Position numbers and translations under genes: made by a program. Shown piece after piece: positions 35,221 through 43,565 of a stretch of 64,000 bases of DNA. The notes under the pieces are model-generated. The model was not told the DNA's origin. It saw only the letters and a list, made by a program, of their open reading frames with translations, and made no database searches. The DNA lies in NCBI GenBank assembly GCA_016716765.1, contig JADJVA010000025.1, forward strand, positions 744,001 to 808,000, written 5' to 3'. Numbering within the stretch: the stretch's first letter is position 1; every line of letters begins with the position of its first letter. Origin of the DNA: Bdellovibrionales bacterium (GTDB lineage: Bacteria > Bdellovibrionota > Bdellovibrionia > Bdellovibrionales > UBA1609).

Positions 35221-36396
35221 ATGAAGCCGTCTAGAAATACCTCGGTAGAAATAAATCGACAGGCTCTCATCGCGAATTACCGAGCCTTAAAATCTCTCTC
35301 AGGGCGGGATGAATTTTTCTGTCCTATGATCAAATGTAATGCCTATGGTCATGGAGCTGTTCGGGTGGGTCGTTGGCTCTTCACAGAAGGTGTCTCGTGT
35401 CTGGGGGTGGCCCTTATTGAAGAAGCCTTAGAGCTGCGTCAGGCGGGTCTGACCCAGGTTGATATCTTTGTGTTTGGAATATTTCACCGAGATGCCGCGC
35501 GAGTCATTATTGATCAGAACTTGGTACCCGTCATTTCGACCTTCGAAGAAATTGAATATCTTCGTCAGGCGTTACGGCAGGGTGAGACCCTCAAGGTTCA
35601 TATTAAAATCGATACAGGTATGAGGCGTCTCGGTTTTCAACCAAGTCAGATTTTAGACGTGAGAAGGCATTTCGAAAAAGCTTCGGGTTTGAGGTTAAGC
35701 GGACTCTGTACTCATCTGGTGAGCGGGGATGATGTGGGTTGTCAAGTTTCGCGGTCGGCGCTTCAGCTAGAGGAGCTATTTGCTATTGAGCGGCTTCTTG
35801 GAACTCAGACATTGGTTAAGCATGCTCTCAATAGCGCCGGATTGATTAATCGAAGCTTCTCCAGTGAAGATGATTCGTCACTGCGCCAATATAAAGGCCT
35901 TGGCTCCCGACCGGGAATCGCCTTGTACGGCGGCTTTGATAGTCGTGACTGTGTGTCTGAAGCGGGCAAGACTTGGGTTGATTCACAGCTGCAACCTGTA
36001 ATGACCCTTGCTGCCGAATTGATTATGATTCGTGACCTTAAAAAAGGTGAATCCGTTTCTTACGGAGGAACTTGGGAAGCTGGCGGTCCAGCACGAATTG
36101 GAGTCGTGTCTGTAGGCTATGGGGACGGCTATCGTCGAGCATTTTCAAATAGGGGGAAATTTTTAGTCGGTCGGCACACCGTTCCGGTGATAGGTCGTGT
36201 GTGTATGGATTACACAATGATAGATTTGTCTTCCCTTGCGGAGCCAGAACAGCCGAAGGTAGGAGATCAGCTGGTAATTTTTGGGGATTCAACTAAGCTT
36301 CTGAGGGCTGTCGATTTGGCTCAGGATTTAGACACGATTTCCTATGAAATCATGACGGGAATTACAGCTCGGGTACCGCGGCGAGAGGTAGAGTGA
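35221..36396 (+). CDS. alr: Alanine racemase
   Basis: 391 aa (ATG 35221; the GTG at 35215, overlapping the previous stop, is also possible). It converts L-Ala to D-Ala for peptidoglycan with pyridoxal phosphate. The PLP lysine is K38 in MIKCNAYGHG. Other signatures: KIDTGMRRLGF, HALNSAG, RPGIALYG, SVSYGGTW with the catalytic Tyr of the second base, GYGDGYRRAFSN and GRVCMDYTMIDL. Length is normal. It follows the degenerate GGDEF gene without a gap and leads into the mla genes 25 nt later. Confidence 0.96.
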   Translation: MKPSRNTSVEINRQALIANYRALKSLSGRDEFFCPMIKCNAYGHGAVRVGRWLFTEGVSCLGVALIEEALELRQAGLTQVDIFVFGIFHRDAARVIIDQNLVPVISTFEEIEYLRQALRQGETLKVHIKIDTGMRRLGFQPSQILDVRRHFEKASGLRLSGLCTHLVSGDDVGCQVSRSALQLEELFAIERLLGTQTLVKHALNSAGLINRSFSSEDDSSLRQYKGLGSRPGIALYGGFDSRDCVSEAGKTWVDSQLQPVMTLAAELIMIRDLKKGESVSYGGTWEAGGPARIGVVSVGYGDGYRRAFSNRGKFLVGRHTVPVIGRVCMDYTMIDLSSLAEPEQPKVGDQLVIFGDSTKLLRAVDLAQDLDTISYEIMTGITARVPRREVE

Positions 36397-36421
36397 ACCG
36401 GCAAGACAATGAAGGTGAAAT

Positions 36422-37279
36422 ATGGCTTCACGAAGTTTTTTGGATTCATGGATTTCCTATCGCCGGACCTTAAACCACAAAATTGATCAAGTTTTTCTGG
36501 TCTTGTGGCGCTACACCTATGAAATATTTTTCGTGTGCGGAAAAGCCACAATATTTTTTATTGGGTCTGTGCGGTTGGCGTTTACAAGGCCCTTTCGATT
36601 TGACGAAATGGTCAGGCACATGGAGTTTGTTGGGAACAAATCGATTTTAATTATTGCTCTTACCGGCGTCTTTACTGGCTTGGCACTTTCTTACCAAATC
36701 TATCTTGGTTTTAATTTGGTGAATGCAACGAATCTTGTGGGCCCAACTGTGGCTCTGGGGATCACACGTGAATTAGGGCCTGTGCTGACAGGATTGATTG
36801 TGTCGGCGAGAGCTGGCGGCGCGATGGCGGCAAGGCTCGGGACAATGAGAGTATCGGAGCAAATTGATGCTCTTGAAGTGATGGGCATTGACCCTCGGCA
36901 ATATTTGGTCAGTCCAAGAATCTTGGCGGCTGTTTTGACAATGCCTTTGTTGTGCGGTGTTTTTGATTTCGTTGCGATGGCCGGAGCTCAGTTTTTGTGT
37001 ATCCATGTTTTGAGCTTAGATGAAGCCGTGTTTTGGGACAAGATTCGCTTGTGGCTAGATCCAGGCGATATCAACGAAGGACTGTTAAAGGCCGGTGTTT
37101 TCGGCATGGTCTTCGCGGCAGTTTGCACCTATATGGGCTTTAACACAACGGGTGGAGCAAAGGGAGTTGGGGAAGCGACCAATAAGGGTGTCGTTTACAG
37201 TATGGTTATAATTATCTGCTCCAACTTTTTTATGACCAACCTGATTCGTTTCTATTATGCCATCATGGGAATTGAATGA
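36422..37279 (+). CDS. mlaE: MlaE-family permease (lipid transport ABC system)
   Basis: 285 aa. MlaE/YrbE permeases move phospholipids between the inner membrane and an MCE protein. Visible features: an N-terminal amphipathic part, TM segments from about residue 75, and the family core VGPTVALGITRELGPVLTGL followed by SARAGGAMAARLGTMRVSEQ and IDALEVMGIDPRQYLVSPR. The C-terminal helices include FFMTNLIRFYY. The stop overlaps the mlaF start (ATGA). No mlaA, mlaB or mlaC is nearby. Confidence 0.95.
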   Translation: MASRSFLDSWISYRRTLNHKIDQVFLVLWRYTYEIFFVCGKATIFFIGSVRLAFTRPFRFDEMVRHMEFVGNKSILIIALTGVFTGLALSYQIYLGFNLVNATNLVGPTVALGITRELGPVLTGLIVSARAGGAMAARLGTMRVSEQIDALEVMGIDPRQYLVSPRILAAVLTMPLLCGVFDFVAMAGAQFLCIHVLSLDEAVFWDKIRLWLDPGDINEGLLKAGVFGMVFAAVCTYMGFNTTGGAKGVGEATNKGVVYSMVIIICSNFFMTNLIRFYYAIMGIE

Positions 37280-38055
37280 CGATGAAGACCGCTTCATTGG
37301 GCTCAGCTATTGAAATAAAGGATCTTTACAAGTCTTTTGATGGGGGGAAGGACTTTGTTCTCAATGGCCTCAATCTTAGTATTCCAAAGGGTGTCATTAC
37401 GGTGCTGATTGGTTACTCAGGTACTGGTAAAAGTGTATTGCTAAGACACATATTGGGTCTTCTCAAGCCCACATCTGGGACTATCGAAGTACTTAATCGA
37501 AATCTCTGGGAAATGTCAGATAAAGATCTAGTCGAGTACAGGTGTCGACTGGGAGTGCTGTTTCAGTACGCTGCTCTTTTTGACGACATGACCGTATTGG
37601 AAAATGTTTGCTTTCCATTGAAGGAGCATCGTCGTGATTTGAGCCCTGGGGCAGTGATCGATATTGCTGTAAATAAATTGCAAATATCAGGAATGGAAGC
37701 CAAACATTTTGCAAAATTGCCCGGCGAATTGAGCGGAGGGATGCGAAAGCGCGTGGGATTGGCTCGTGCGTTGGCCCTTGATCCAGAAATCATTTTATAC
37801 GATGAACCAACGACGGGATTAGATCCCATTCTCACTGAAATGGTGGATAATTTGATATTGGAAACCCATCGTCGTCAAAAAGGATGCACTTCGGTGATTG
37901 TGTCCCACGATCTTTTTGCTGCTTTTCGAATTGGTGAGTACATAGTGATGTTAGACAAGGGAAAGGTGCTCCTCTCGGGAACGGTCGATGATTTTTTGCA
38001 TTCAGAGGTGGATCTGGTTAAGAGATTTGTTCAAAAGGGTTTTTACAAAAAATGA
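37276..38055 (+). CDS. mlaF: MlaF-family ATPase (lipid transport ABC system)
   Basis: 259 aa. Walker A GYSGTGKSVLL (about 45-55), Q-loop LFQYAALFDDMTV, signature LSGGMRKRVGLARAL, Walker B IILYDEPTTGLDP and H-loop VIVSHD. It is the energy source for the MlaE permease. Both ends overlap neighbouring genes by ATGA, so mlaE, mlaF and the MCE gene are translationally coupled. Confidence 0.95.
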   Translation: MTMKTASLGSAIEIKDLYKSFDGGKDFVLNGLNLSIPKGVITVLIGYSGTGKSVLLRHILGLLKPTSGTIEVLNRNLWEMSDKDLVEYRCRLGVLFQYAALFDDMTVLENVCFPLKEHRRDLSPGAVIDIAVNKLQISGMEAKHFAKLPGELSGGMRKRVGLARALALDPEIILYDEPTTGLDPILTEMVDNLILETHRRQKGCTSVIVSHDLFAAFRIGEYIVMLDKGKVLLSGTVDDFLHSEVDLVKRFVQKGFYKK

Positions 38056-39437
38056 TGTTTTTTAATGCACCCGAATTTAAAGTGGGAGTTCTCGTGGTGA
38101 CAGTCGCGGGCCTCATCGCCGTGATGTCTATGAAAGTGGCAGAGGGCCCCGGCATATTGGGGAGCAACAGCAAACATAGTTTTGTCCTCCAAGATGCAAG
38201 CGGGCTCGTGCGCAACAGCTCAGTAAAGATGGCAGGGATCAAAGTCGGCGTTATCGATGAGATTGTATTGGAGGCCGGTAAGGCTCGAGTGAGGATTATC
38301 ATAGACAAGGGTGTTCCGCTCACGATGTCGGGAAAGGTGGAAATTCGGGCTGATGGCATTCTTGGCGACAAACACGTTGAATTGGTTCCGGGAAATCCAG
38401 CCGACCCACTTCTTCCTGATGGTTCAGAGATTTTCAATGCCTCAGAAAAAGGTTCGATGGATAAAATCATGAACGAAGTCGGAAGGATCACCGAATCCCT
38501 GGGGAAGTTGTCTGATACCTTAAATAATGCGGCGAGCGAGGGCGATCAGTCCACGACCATTGGTCGCATTCTTAGAAATATTGAGACGGTCTCTAAAGAT
38601 TTGAGCGAATTGACTGGTAACAATAAGAGCAAGATTCATGACATCGTGGACCAGGTTCATGGAATCACCGCAACTTTGGATGAATTTATCAATGATGACA
38701 GTCCCAAAGGGTTTAAAACAGGTTGGCAGAAAGCCGTCGATGGGCTTCATCGAATCGATGCCACCTTAAAAAATATCGAAGAAATCACCGACAAGGTCAA
38801 TCGTGGGGAAGGTACAATTGGTAGGCTAGTCAACGATGAGGAAACCGTTGATGAACTGAATTCCGCCATACGCAATGTGAATGATTTCATTGGCGGAGCC
38901 GCCCAGATGGAAACAAGTGTTGATTTTCACTCAGAATATTTGACTCAGATGTCTGATGCGAAATCCTTTCTTTCTTTGCGAATCCAGCCAGGGCTTGATC
39001 GTTACTATGAGTTAGGTGTTGTGGATGACCCGAAGGGTCTCGTGAAGTCAACTTCCACATCCACAGAAGTGAATGGGGGGGCGCCAACCATTACTGATGA
39101 GACGAAGACCTATCGTAATCAAGTGAAGTTCAATGCCCTTTTTGCAAAGAATTTTCACGATTTTACGATAAAAGGTGGAATAATTGAGAACTCAGGAGGG
39201 GTCGGTTTTGATTATCACCTTTTGAATCGGCGTTTGCGACTAAGTCTTGAGGCTTTTAATTTTAATGATATATATGTTCGAGCTTATGCTCGATATAATC
39301 TCATGACGGGTATTTATGCGATAGGTGGCGGCGATAACATCTTGGGGCGTGCTGGTGAATTCAGTTCCTTTATTGGAGCAGGGATCTTTATTACTAACGA
39401 TGACTTGAAAGCTTTAGCTTCGAAGGTTTCATTCTAA
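38052..39437 (+). CDS. Long MlaD-like MCE protein with probable C-terminal outer-membrane barrel
   Basis: 461 aa, more than twice the length of E. coli MlaD (183 aa). An N-terminal TM helix (about 10-27), then one MCE domain (about 35-125: GLVRNSSVKMAGIKVGVID, VEIRADGILGDKHVELVPG). A helical rod spans about 130-280. The last ~160 residues are beta-rich, with strands such as SFLSLRIQPG, YYELGVVDDPKG, QVKFNALFAK, LRLSLEAFNF and SSFIGAGIFITND, ending in Phe (KVSF). That pattern fits an outer-membrane barrel tethered to the MCE ring. Overlaps mlaF (ATGA) and purH (TAATG). Confidence 0.85.
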   Translation: MMFFNAPEFKVGVLVVTVAGLIAVMSMKVAEGPGILGSNSKHSFVLQDASGLVRNSSVKMAGIKVGVIDEIVLEAGKARVRIIIDKGVPLTMSGKVEIRADGILGDKHVELVPGNPADPLLPDGSEIFNASEKGSMDKIMNEVGRITESLGKLSDTLNNAASEGDQSTTIGRILRNIETVSKDLSELTGNNKSKIHDIVDQVHGITATLDEFINDDSPKGFKTGWQKAVDGLHRIDATLKNIEEITDKVNRGEGTIGRLVNDEETVDELNSAIRNVNDFIGGAAQMETSVDFHSEYLTQMSDAKSFLSLRIQPGLDRYYELGVVDDPKGLVKSTSTSTEVNGGAPTITDETKTYRNQVKFNALFAKNFHDFTIKGGIIENSGGVGFDYHLLNRRLRLSLEAFNFNDIYVRAYARYNLMTGIYAIGGGDNILGRAGEFSSFIGAGIFITNDDLKALASKVSF

Positions 39438-40951
39438 TGTTTAAAAATGCTTTGGTCAGTGTATCTGATAAGTCCGGGTTGATTGAATTTCTAAGGCCAT
39501 TTGCTGCGAAGGGTCTTCGCATTGTTTCAACGGGCGGAACGGCTCGTTATTTAAATGAAGCTGGGTTTACAGTTGTTGATATTTCAGAACAAACGGGTTC
39601 TCCCGAGGTTATGGATGGTCGAGTTAAAACTCTTCATCCGAGAGTCCATATGCCAATTTTGGCACGTGCCTTGGTGAGTTCAGACATGGAACTGCTTGAG
39701 GATGAAGGCCTCGAGCCTTTTGATTTAATTGTCGTCAATCTTTACCCTTTTTCCGAGGCCTTGAAACAGGAGAAGTCTCAAGAGGAACAAATTGAATTTA
39801 TCGATATTGGTGGTCCTTCGATGCTTCGCTCGGCCGCGAAAAATTTTTCGCGGATTTCAGTTGTATGTAGTCCAGGAGATTATGATTGGATCAGCAAAAA
39901 AAGTGAACTGACTCTGAAGGACCGTCAGTTTTTGGCTGCAAAGGTCTACGCTTTAACTGGGAGCTATGATGCAATGATTTCCCGCTATCTTGGGGCCGAT
40001 CAAACATATCCATCCTTTGCGTTTGGTGGTGATTTTGTCCTTCCCCTGAGATATGGAGAAAATCCTCAGCAACTTGCTGGGTGGTACCAATTGCCATCCG
40101 CAAAATCAGGCCTTCATCAATCCCAAGTTCTGCAAGGAAAGCCCCTTTCGTTTAATAATATATTAGATTTGGATGCGGCTTCTGAGACTCTTCATGAATT
40201 TAGCGAACCTGCCTGTGTTGCTGTCAAACATAACAATCCTTGTGGGGTTGCGATAGGTAAAACAGCATTTGAGGCTGTGGTGGGGAGCTTGAAGGCAGAT
40301 CCGGTGAGCGTTTTTGGTGGTGTCGTGGCCATTAACGGAAAAGTGGATGGTGATATGGCGATAAAGCTTAGCGAGATTTTTTTGGAGTGCATCCTTGCTC
40401 CAGATTATTCTCCTAGTGCATTGGAGATTTTTTCTAAAAAGAAGAATTTGCGAGTACTGAAATGGCCACAGATTGTGGATCGGTCACCAGAGTTGAAATT
40501 AAAATCGATTCGGGGCGGTTTTTTGGTTCAAACCCAGGACGAGGTGGTTGGTTGGTCCAGCGCTTGGAAGATTATTGGAGAATCTCCGAGCGCAGAGGTG
40601 AGGAGTGACCTCAGTTTGGCTTGGAAAGTGTGTGCGCATCTCAAAAGCAATGCAATAGCTTTGGTTGCAGGAGGCGTTACTGTCGGGCTGGGGATGGGTC
40701 AGGTGAACCGAGTCGATGCGGTGGAACAGGCGATTGTCCGAATGCGGAAGTTTCATTCAAAGGCCAAGTCAGTTGTTTTGGCGAGCGATGCATTTTTTCC
40801 TTTTCCAGATTCTGTTGAAATCGCTGCGGCAGCTGGGGTCAAGTGGATGGTTCAGCCAGGTGGTTCAGTAAAGGATGAGGAAGTCTTCACTAGGGCCAAA
40901 GACCTTGGTGTGACTATGGTGCTTACAGGAACAAGGCATTTTCAGCATTAG
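39437..40951 (+). CDS. purH: Bifunctional AICAR transformylase/IMP cyclohydrolase
   Basis: 504 aa. PurH performs the last two steps of IMP synthesis. The N-terminal cyclohydrolase domain shows ALVSVSDKSGL, STGGTARYL, VMDGRVKTLHPRVH and IDIGGPSMLRSAAKN. The transformylase domain has the catalytic KHNNPCGVA, VFGGVVA, and the C-terminal PFPDSVEIAA and TGTRHFQH. Length is normal. Its start overlaps the MCE gene stop by 1 nt (TAATG), an unusual coupling of purine synthesis to lipid transport genes. Confidence 0.96.
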   Translation: MFKNALVSVSDKSGLIEFLRPFAAKGLRIVSTGGTARYLNEAGFTVVDISEQTGSPEVMDGRVKTLHPRVHMPILARALVSSDMELLEDEGLEPFDLIVVNLYPFSEALKQEKSQEEQIEFIDIGGPSMLRSAAKNFSRISVVCSPGDYDWISKKSELTLKDRQFLAAKVYALTGSYDAMISRYLGADQTYPSFAFGGDFVLPLRYGENPQQLAGWYQLPSAKSGLHQSQVLQGKPLSFNNILDLDAASETLHEFSEPACVAVKHNNPCGVAIGKTAFEAVVGSLKADPVSVFGGVVAINGKVDGDMAIKLSEIFLECILAPDYSPSALEIFSKKKNLRVLKWPQIVDRSPELKLKSIRGGFLVQTQDEVVGWSSAWKIIGESPSAEVRSDLSLAWKVCAHLKSNAIALVAGGVTVGLGMGQVNRVDAVEQAIVRMRKFHSKAKSVVLASDAFFPFPDSVEIAAAAGVKWMVQPGGSVKDEEVFTRAKDLGVTMVLTGTRHFQH

Positions 40952-40977
40952 AGCTAAGGGAGCTTATAGGGGGGGGA

Positions 40978-42786
40978 TTGACAGCTCAAGATAAGCCATG
41001 GTTGGTCAAGAGCGGGGGGAGAGTGGTGGGCCCCTATTCTAAACAGCAAATTGAACAGTTGCTAAGATCTCGGGAAATTTCGGTGATGGACGAAGTCTCC
41101 CAGCCATGTAGACGTTGGAATTGCGCCAAAGATGTTCCTTTTTTTGCGAATGTCATCGAAGAAATCCGAGTTCAAAACTATAGGTTTGGCGAGGATACAG
41201 TTACCACTGCGATCGAGGGCACAGGTACAATTACTGTAACTGAACCGGTTGATGGATTTTCAGATGATCGCACAGATGAAATAAGTAAATTTCAGAGATC
41301 CAAGGCCGAAATAGTTTATGAGGACATTGATGACGGGTCCAAGCCTTCATCGCAGGCGGGTGGGTCCCAGCCTTCATCGCAGGCGGGTGGGTCCCAGCCT
41401 TACAAATCATTTGGTTATCAAAATGATCTGGTGATTGCCAACCAAGCTCGAGCAACTGCTCGGTTGGCTTGGTTGGTAACTGGAGCGATTCTTTTTGGCA
41501 TCGTCACTTTCGTTTTTTATAATCGCTTTGTGGCTGTTCCTTTTCAGAATAAAGAAACGGCGACGGATGTTAAACGTATGGCAATGGAATCTCTTGTCGT
41601 CGGGGACTATGCCGAGGCGATGGAATACTTTCAAAAGGCTTATCGTCTGGACCCGCGAGACGGCGATATTTACGCCTATTTAGGAACTCTGCAAATTCAA
41701 GTTGCGGGTCAAACGGTCGAGGGCCGCAGAAAACTTCAGGAAGTCCTCTCGAGCGGTCGTGGCGTTTTTCCTAAATTGGCGATGACCGCCATCGGTATTG
41801 CAGACCTGATAGACGGAGATTCGATTTCAGCAGATGATAAATTCAAAAAGGCTCTGGCTTTGGATCCCTACTATGCGCCGGCAAAGATAAATTTGGGAGC
41901 TTCGGCCTTACAGCGTCGGGAATTTAAAATTGCAAGGGAGTGGCTTTCTTCTGTCGTTGATCAGGGCACTGACGAGGGAGCAGCCTATCTGATGTTGGCC
42001 GAGACCGATATAAATCTTTTCCGCGAAGAAAAGGATCCCAGATACCTAGAGCACGCGCAGAAACAACTGACGCGACATATGCAGAAATCATTTGATTACT
42101 TTCAGGAAGCAGCATTAATGCTCGGCTACATCGATTTCATTTCGGGTCGAAATGAGCAATTAGAACAGAAGTTAGGTCTTATTCTCGACATAGATCCTAT
42201 GCAAACGGAAGATCACCGTCACGATTTGTTTGTGTATCGTGGTCGAGTTTCTTGGAAGTCGCTCCATCAAATGTGTTTGCAAATGGTCGGAGGCATGACG
42301 CTTTCACCAAGAGTAAAGGCTTTGCGTGGGTATTGTTATTTTCGAGGAGGGCAGGAAGTGGAAGCCCTGAAATCTGTTGATGATGCAGTAGCTCAAGGGG
42401 TCAAGGATGCTTTGGTCCAGTCTCTCTATGCCTTTATTCTCGATGGAATTGGGCAGGAGACGAGAGCTTCTGTGGCTTTGGGCAAGGCGACAGAGCTAAA
42501 TGCAAGCATTCGACTTGCATTGCCGATGATTTTGCAGGGTCGGTTTTACGCTCGAGCGGGTAAACATAAGATGGCCTTAGAGCTTTGGCAGGCTCTGTAT
42601 CGCGCAGACGAAAAATCTCTGGTTGGTTTGGCTGGTCTGGCTGAGGCTCATTTCTCATTGAAAAATTATTCTGAGGCGCAAGGTTATTTGGTGGAAGGTT
42701 TTCGTTTGTCTAAGGATTACCGTCCGCTTTATCGCGTCAAGAAGAGGGCTGAACGTGAGGGCCTTATGCCTAAGGGAAGCTTTTAG
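40978..42786 (+). CDS. GYF_2-domain, single-TM, TPR protein
   Basis: 602 aa, TTG start with a run of G directly upstream. The N-terminal GYF_2-type domain is seen at WLVKSGGRVVGPYSKQQIEQ (residues 8-27). A Ser/Gln/Gly linker (about 120-145) contains two perfect 9-residue repeats, then one TM helix (about 160-182), then a TPR-rich region (about 195-590) with helices such as GDYAEAMEYFQKAYRLDP. AgmX/GltJ of Myxococcus gliding also begins with zinc-ribbon and GYF modules, but this protein lacks the AgmX C-terminal domain, so orthology is not claimed. A lipoprotein gene follows after 2 nt. Confidence 0.75.
   Translation: MTAQDKPWLVKSGGRVVGPYSKQQIEQLLRSREISVMDEVSQPCRRWNCAKDVPFFANVIEEIRVQNYRFGEDTVTTAIEGTGTITVTEPVDGFSDDRTDEISKFQRSKAEIVYEDIDDGSKPSSQAGGSQPSSQAGGSQPYKSFGYQNDLVIANQARATARLAWLVTGAILFGIVTFVFYNRFVAVPFQNKETATDVKRMAMESLVVGDYAEAMEYFQKAYRLDPRDGDIYAYLGTLQIQVAGQTVEGRRKLQEVLSSGRGVFPKLAMTAIGIADLIDGDSISADDKFKKALALDPYYAPAKINLGASALQRREFKIAREWLSSVVDQGTDEGAAYLMLAETDINLFREEKDPRYLEHAQKQLTRHMQKSFDYFQEAALMLGYIDFISGRNEQLEQKLGLILDIDPMQTEDHRHDLFVYRGRVSWKSLHQMCLQMVGGMTLSPRVKALRGYCYFRGGQEVEALKSVDDAVAQGVKDALVQSLYAFILDGIGQETRASVALGKATELNASIRLALPMILQGRFYARAGKHKMALELWQALYRADEKSLVGLAGLAEAHFSLKNYSEAQGYLVEGFRLSKDYRPLYRVKKRAEREGLMPKGSF
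41344..41397 (+). repeat. Perfect 27-bp tandem duplication inside the GYF_2-TPR gene
   Basis: Two identical 27-bp units (41344-41370 and 41371-41397) encode PSSQAGGSQ twice in frame, in the linker before the TM helix. Identity at the DNA level points to a recent in-frame duplication, and copy number may vary between strains. Confidence 0.9.
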
Positions 42787-42788
42787 TT

Positions 42789-43484
42789 GTGAAGCGGTCG
42801 AACTATTTTGTTATTTGGACAATATTGTGCTTTTTCAGCGCAGGCTGTTCGAAATCTTCACCGATTGTTTTGTCCCAGAATCTTTCAAGTGGGCAAATGA
42901 ATGGGACCGACAAATATGTGAAGGTCCCGGTTGAGCTCATCAAGGAGGTTGAATCCGAATACCTGAAGGTTTTTAGGAAGGCAAAACCAGAAAACTCTCA
43001 GACCGATGGTGAAATAATTGCTCAAATTCCTCGTCGGTCAGTTGAGCTTACAGTAAAGCTAGTTGCTGATGGGGCTGGGATCCTGAGAAGTAATGCTGAA
43101 TTTCATCTGGCAAGAGGAGGTGGTGTCCTCGATTTAGCTGATTGGGTTACTGGTGTGCGCGGTGATTTCTACTGGTCCGCAAAAGTGAAGTTAACTGAGT
43201 CTATGCAGCCCAAGCATTTGAAGGTCTATTTCGTCAGCCGCGCTCCGACCAAAAATATAGAGGCTGAGAAATGGGGAATGGGCTGCGATAAATATTCTGA
43301 AATTACCTCTTTTTATCATCAAACCTTGAGCCAATTGGGATGGAGACTTAATTCTACTCAGCAAAGATATATTTATGCTGTTTCTGGGACCTATTTGTTT
43401 GTCTACACGAGCCCTGAAGAGTTATTAGTGACGAGTCTCTCGATCACAGATTCACGCTACAAGAGCCAACTCTGTCTACACTAG
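42789..43484 (+). CDS. Lipoprotein of unknown function
   Basis: 231 aa, GTG start 2 nt after the TPR gene. Signal peptide with lipobox FSAGC at about residues 16-20. The mature chain has beta-strand character (VELTVKLVADGAGILRSNAEF, HLKVYFVSRAP) and two further Cys (GMGCDKY and the C-terminal LCLH). No family recognised. Operon position suggests it serves the same envelope process as the GYF_2-TPR protein. Confidence 0.65.
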   Translation: MKRSNYFVIWTILCFFSAGCSKSSPIVLSQNLSSGQMNGTDKYVKVPVELIKEVESEYLKVFRKAKPENSQTDGEIIAQIPRRSVELTVKLVADGAGILRSNAEFHLARGGGVLDLADWVTGVRGDFYWSAKVKLTESMQPKHLKVYFVSRAPTKNIEAEKWGMGCDKYSEITSFYHQTLSQLGWRLNSTQQRYIYAVSGTYLFVYTSPEELLVTSLSITDSRYKSQLCLH

Positions 43485-43511
43485 ATAGTGCAATGAAAGG
43501 AGATCTTAAAG

Positions 43512-43565
43512 ATGAACTCTATTTTCTTGATATTATCACTTGGAATTGGGGCCCTCAATGTCTGA
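43512..43565 (+). CDS. 17-codon hydrophobic leader-like open frame
   Basis: A very strong ribosome site (AAAGGAGAT at 43496-43504) precedes ATG 43512, which encodes MNSIFLILSLGIGALNV and stops at 43563-43565, 8 nt into the YhaM-like gene whose own start (43558) has only a weak GGGG site. This could couple translation of the exonuclease to the leader, or be a small membrane peptide. Nothing in the sequence proves expression. Confidence 0.4.
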   Translation: MNSIFLILSLGIGALNV

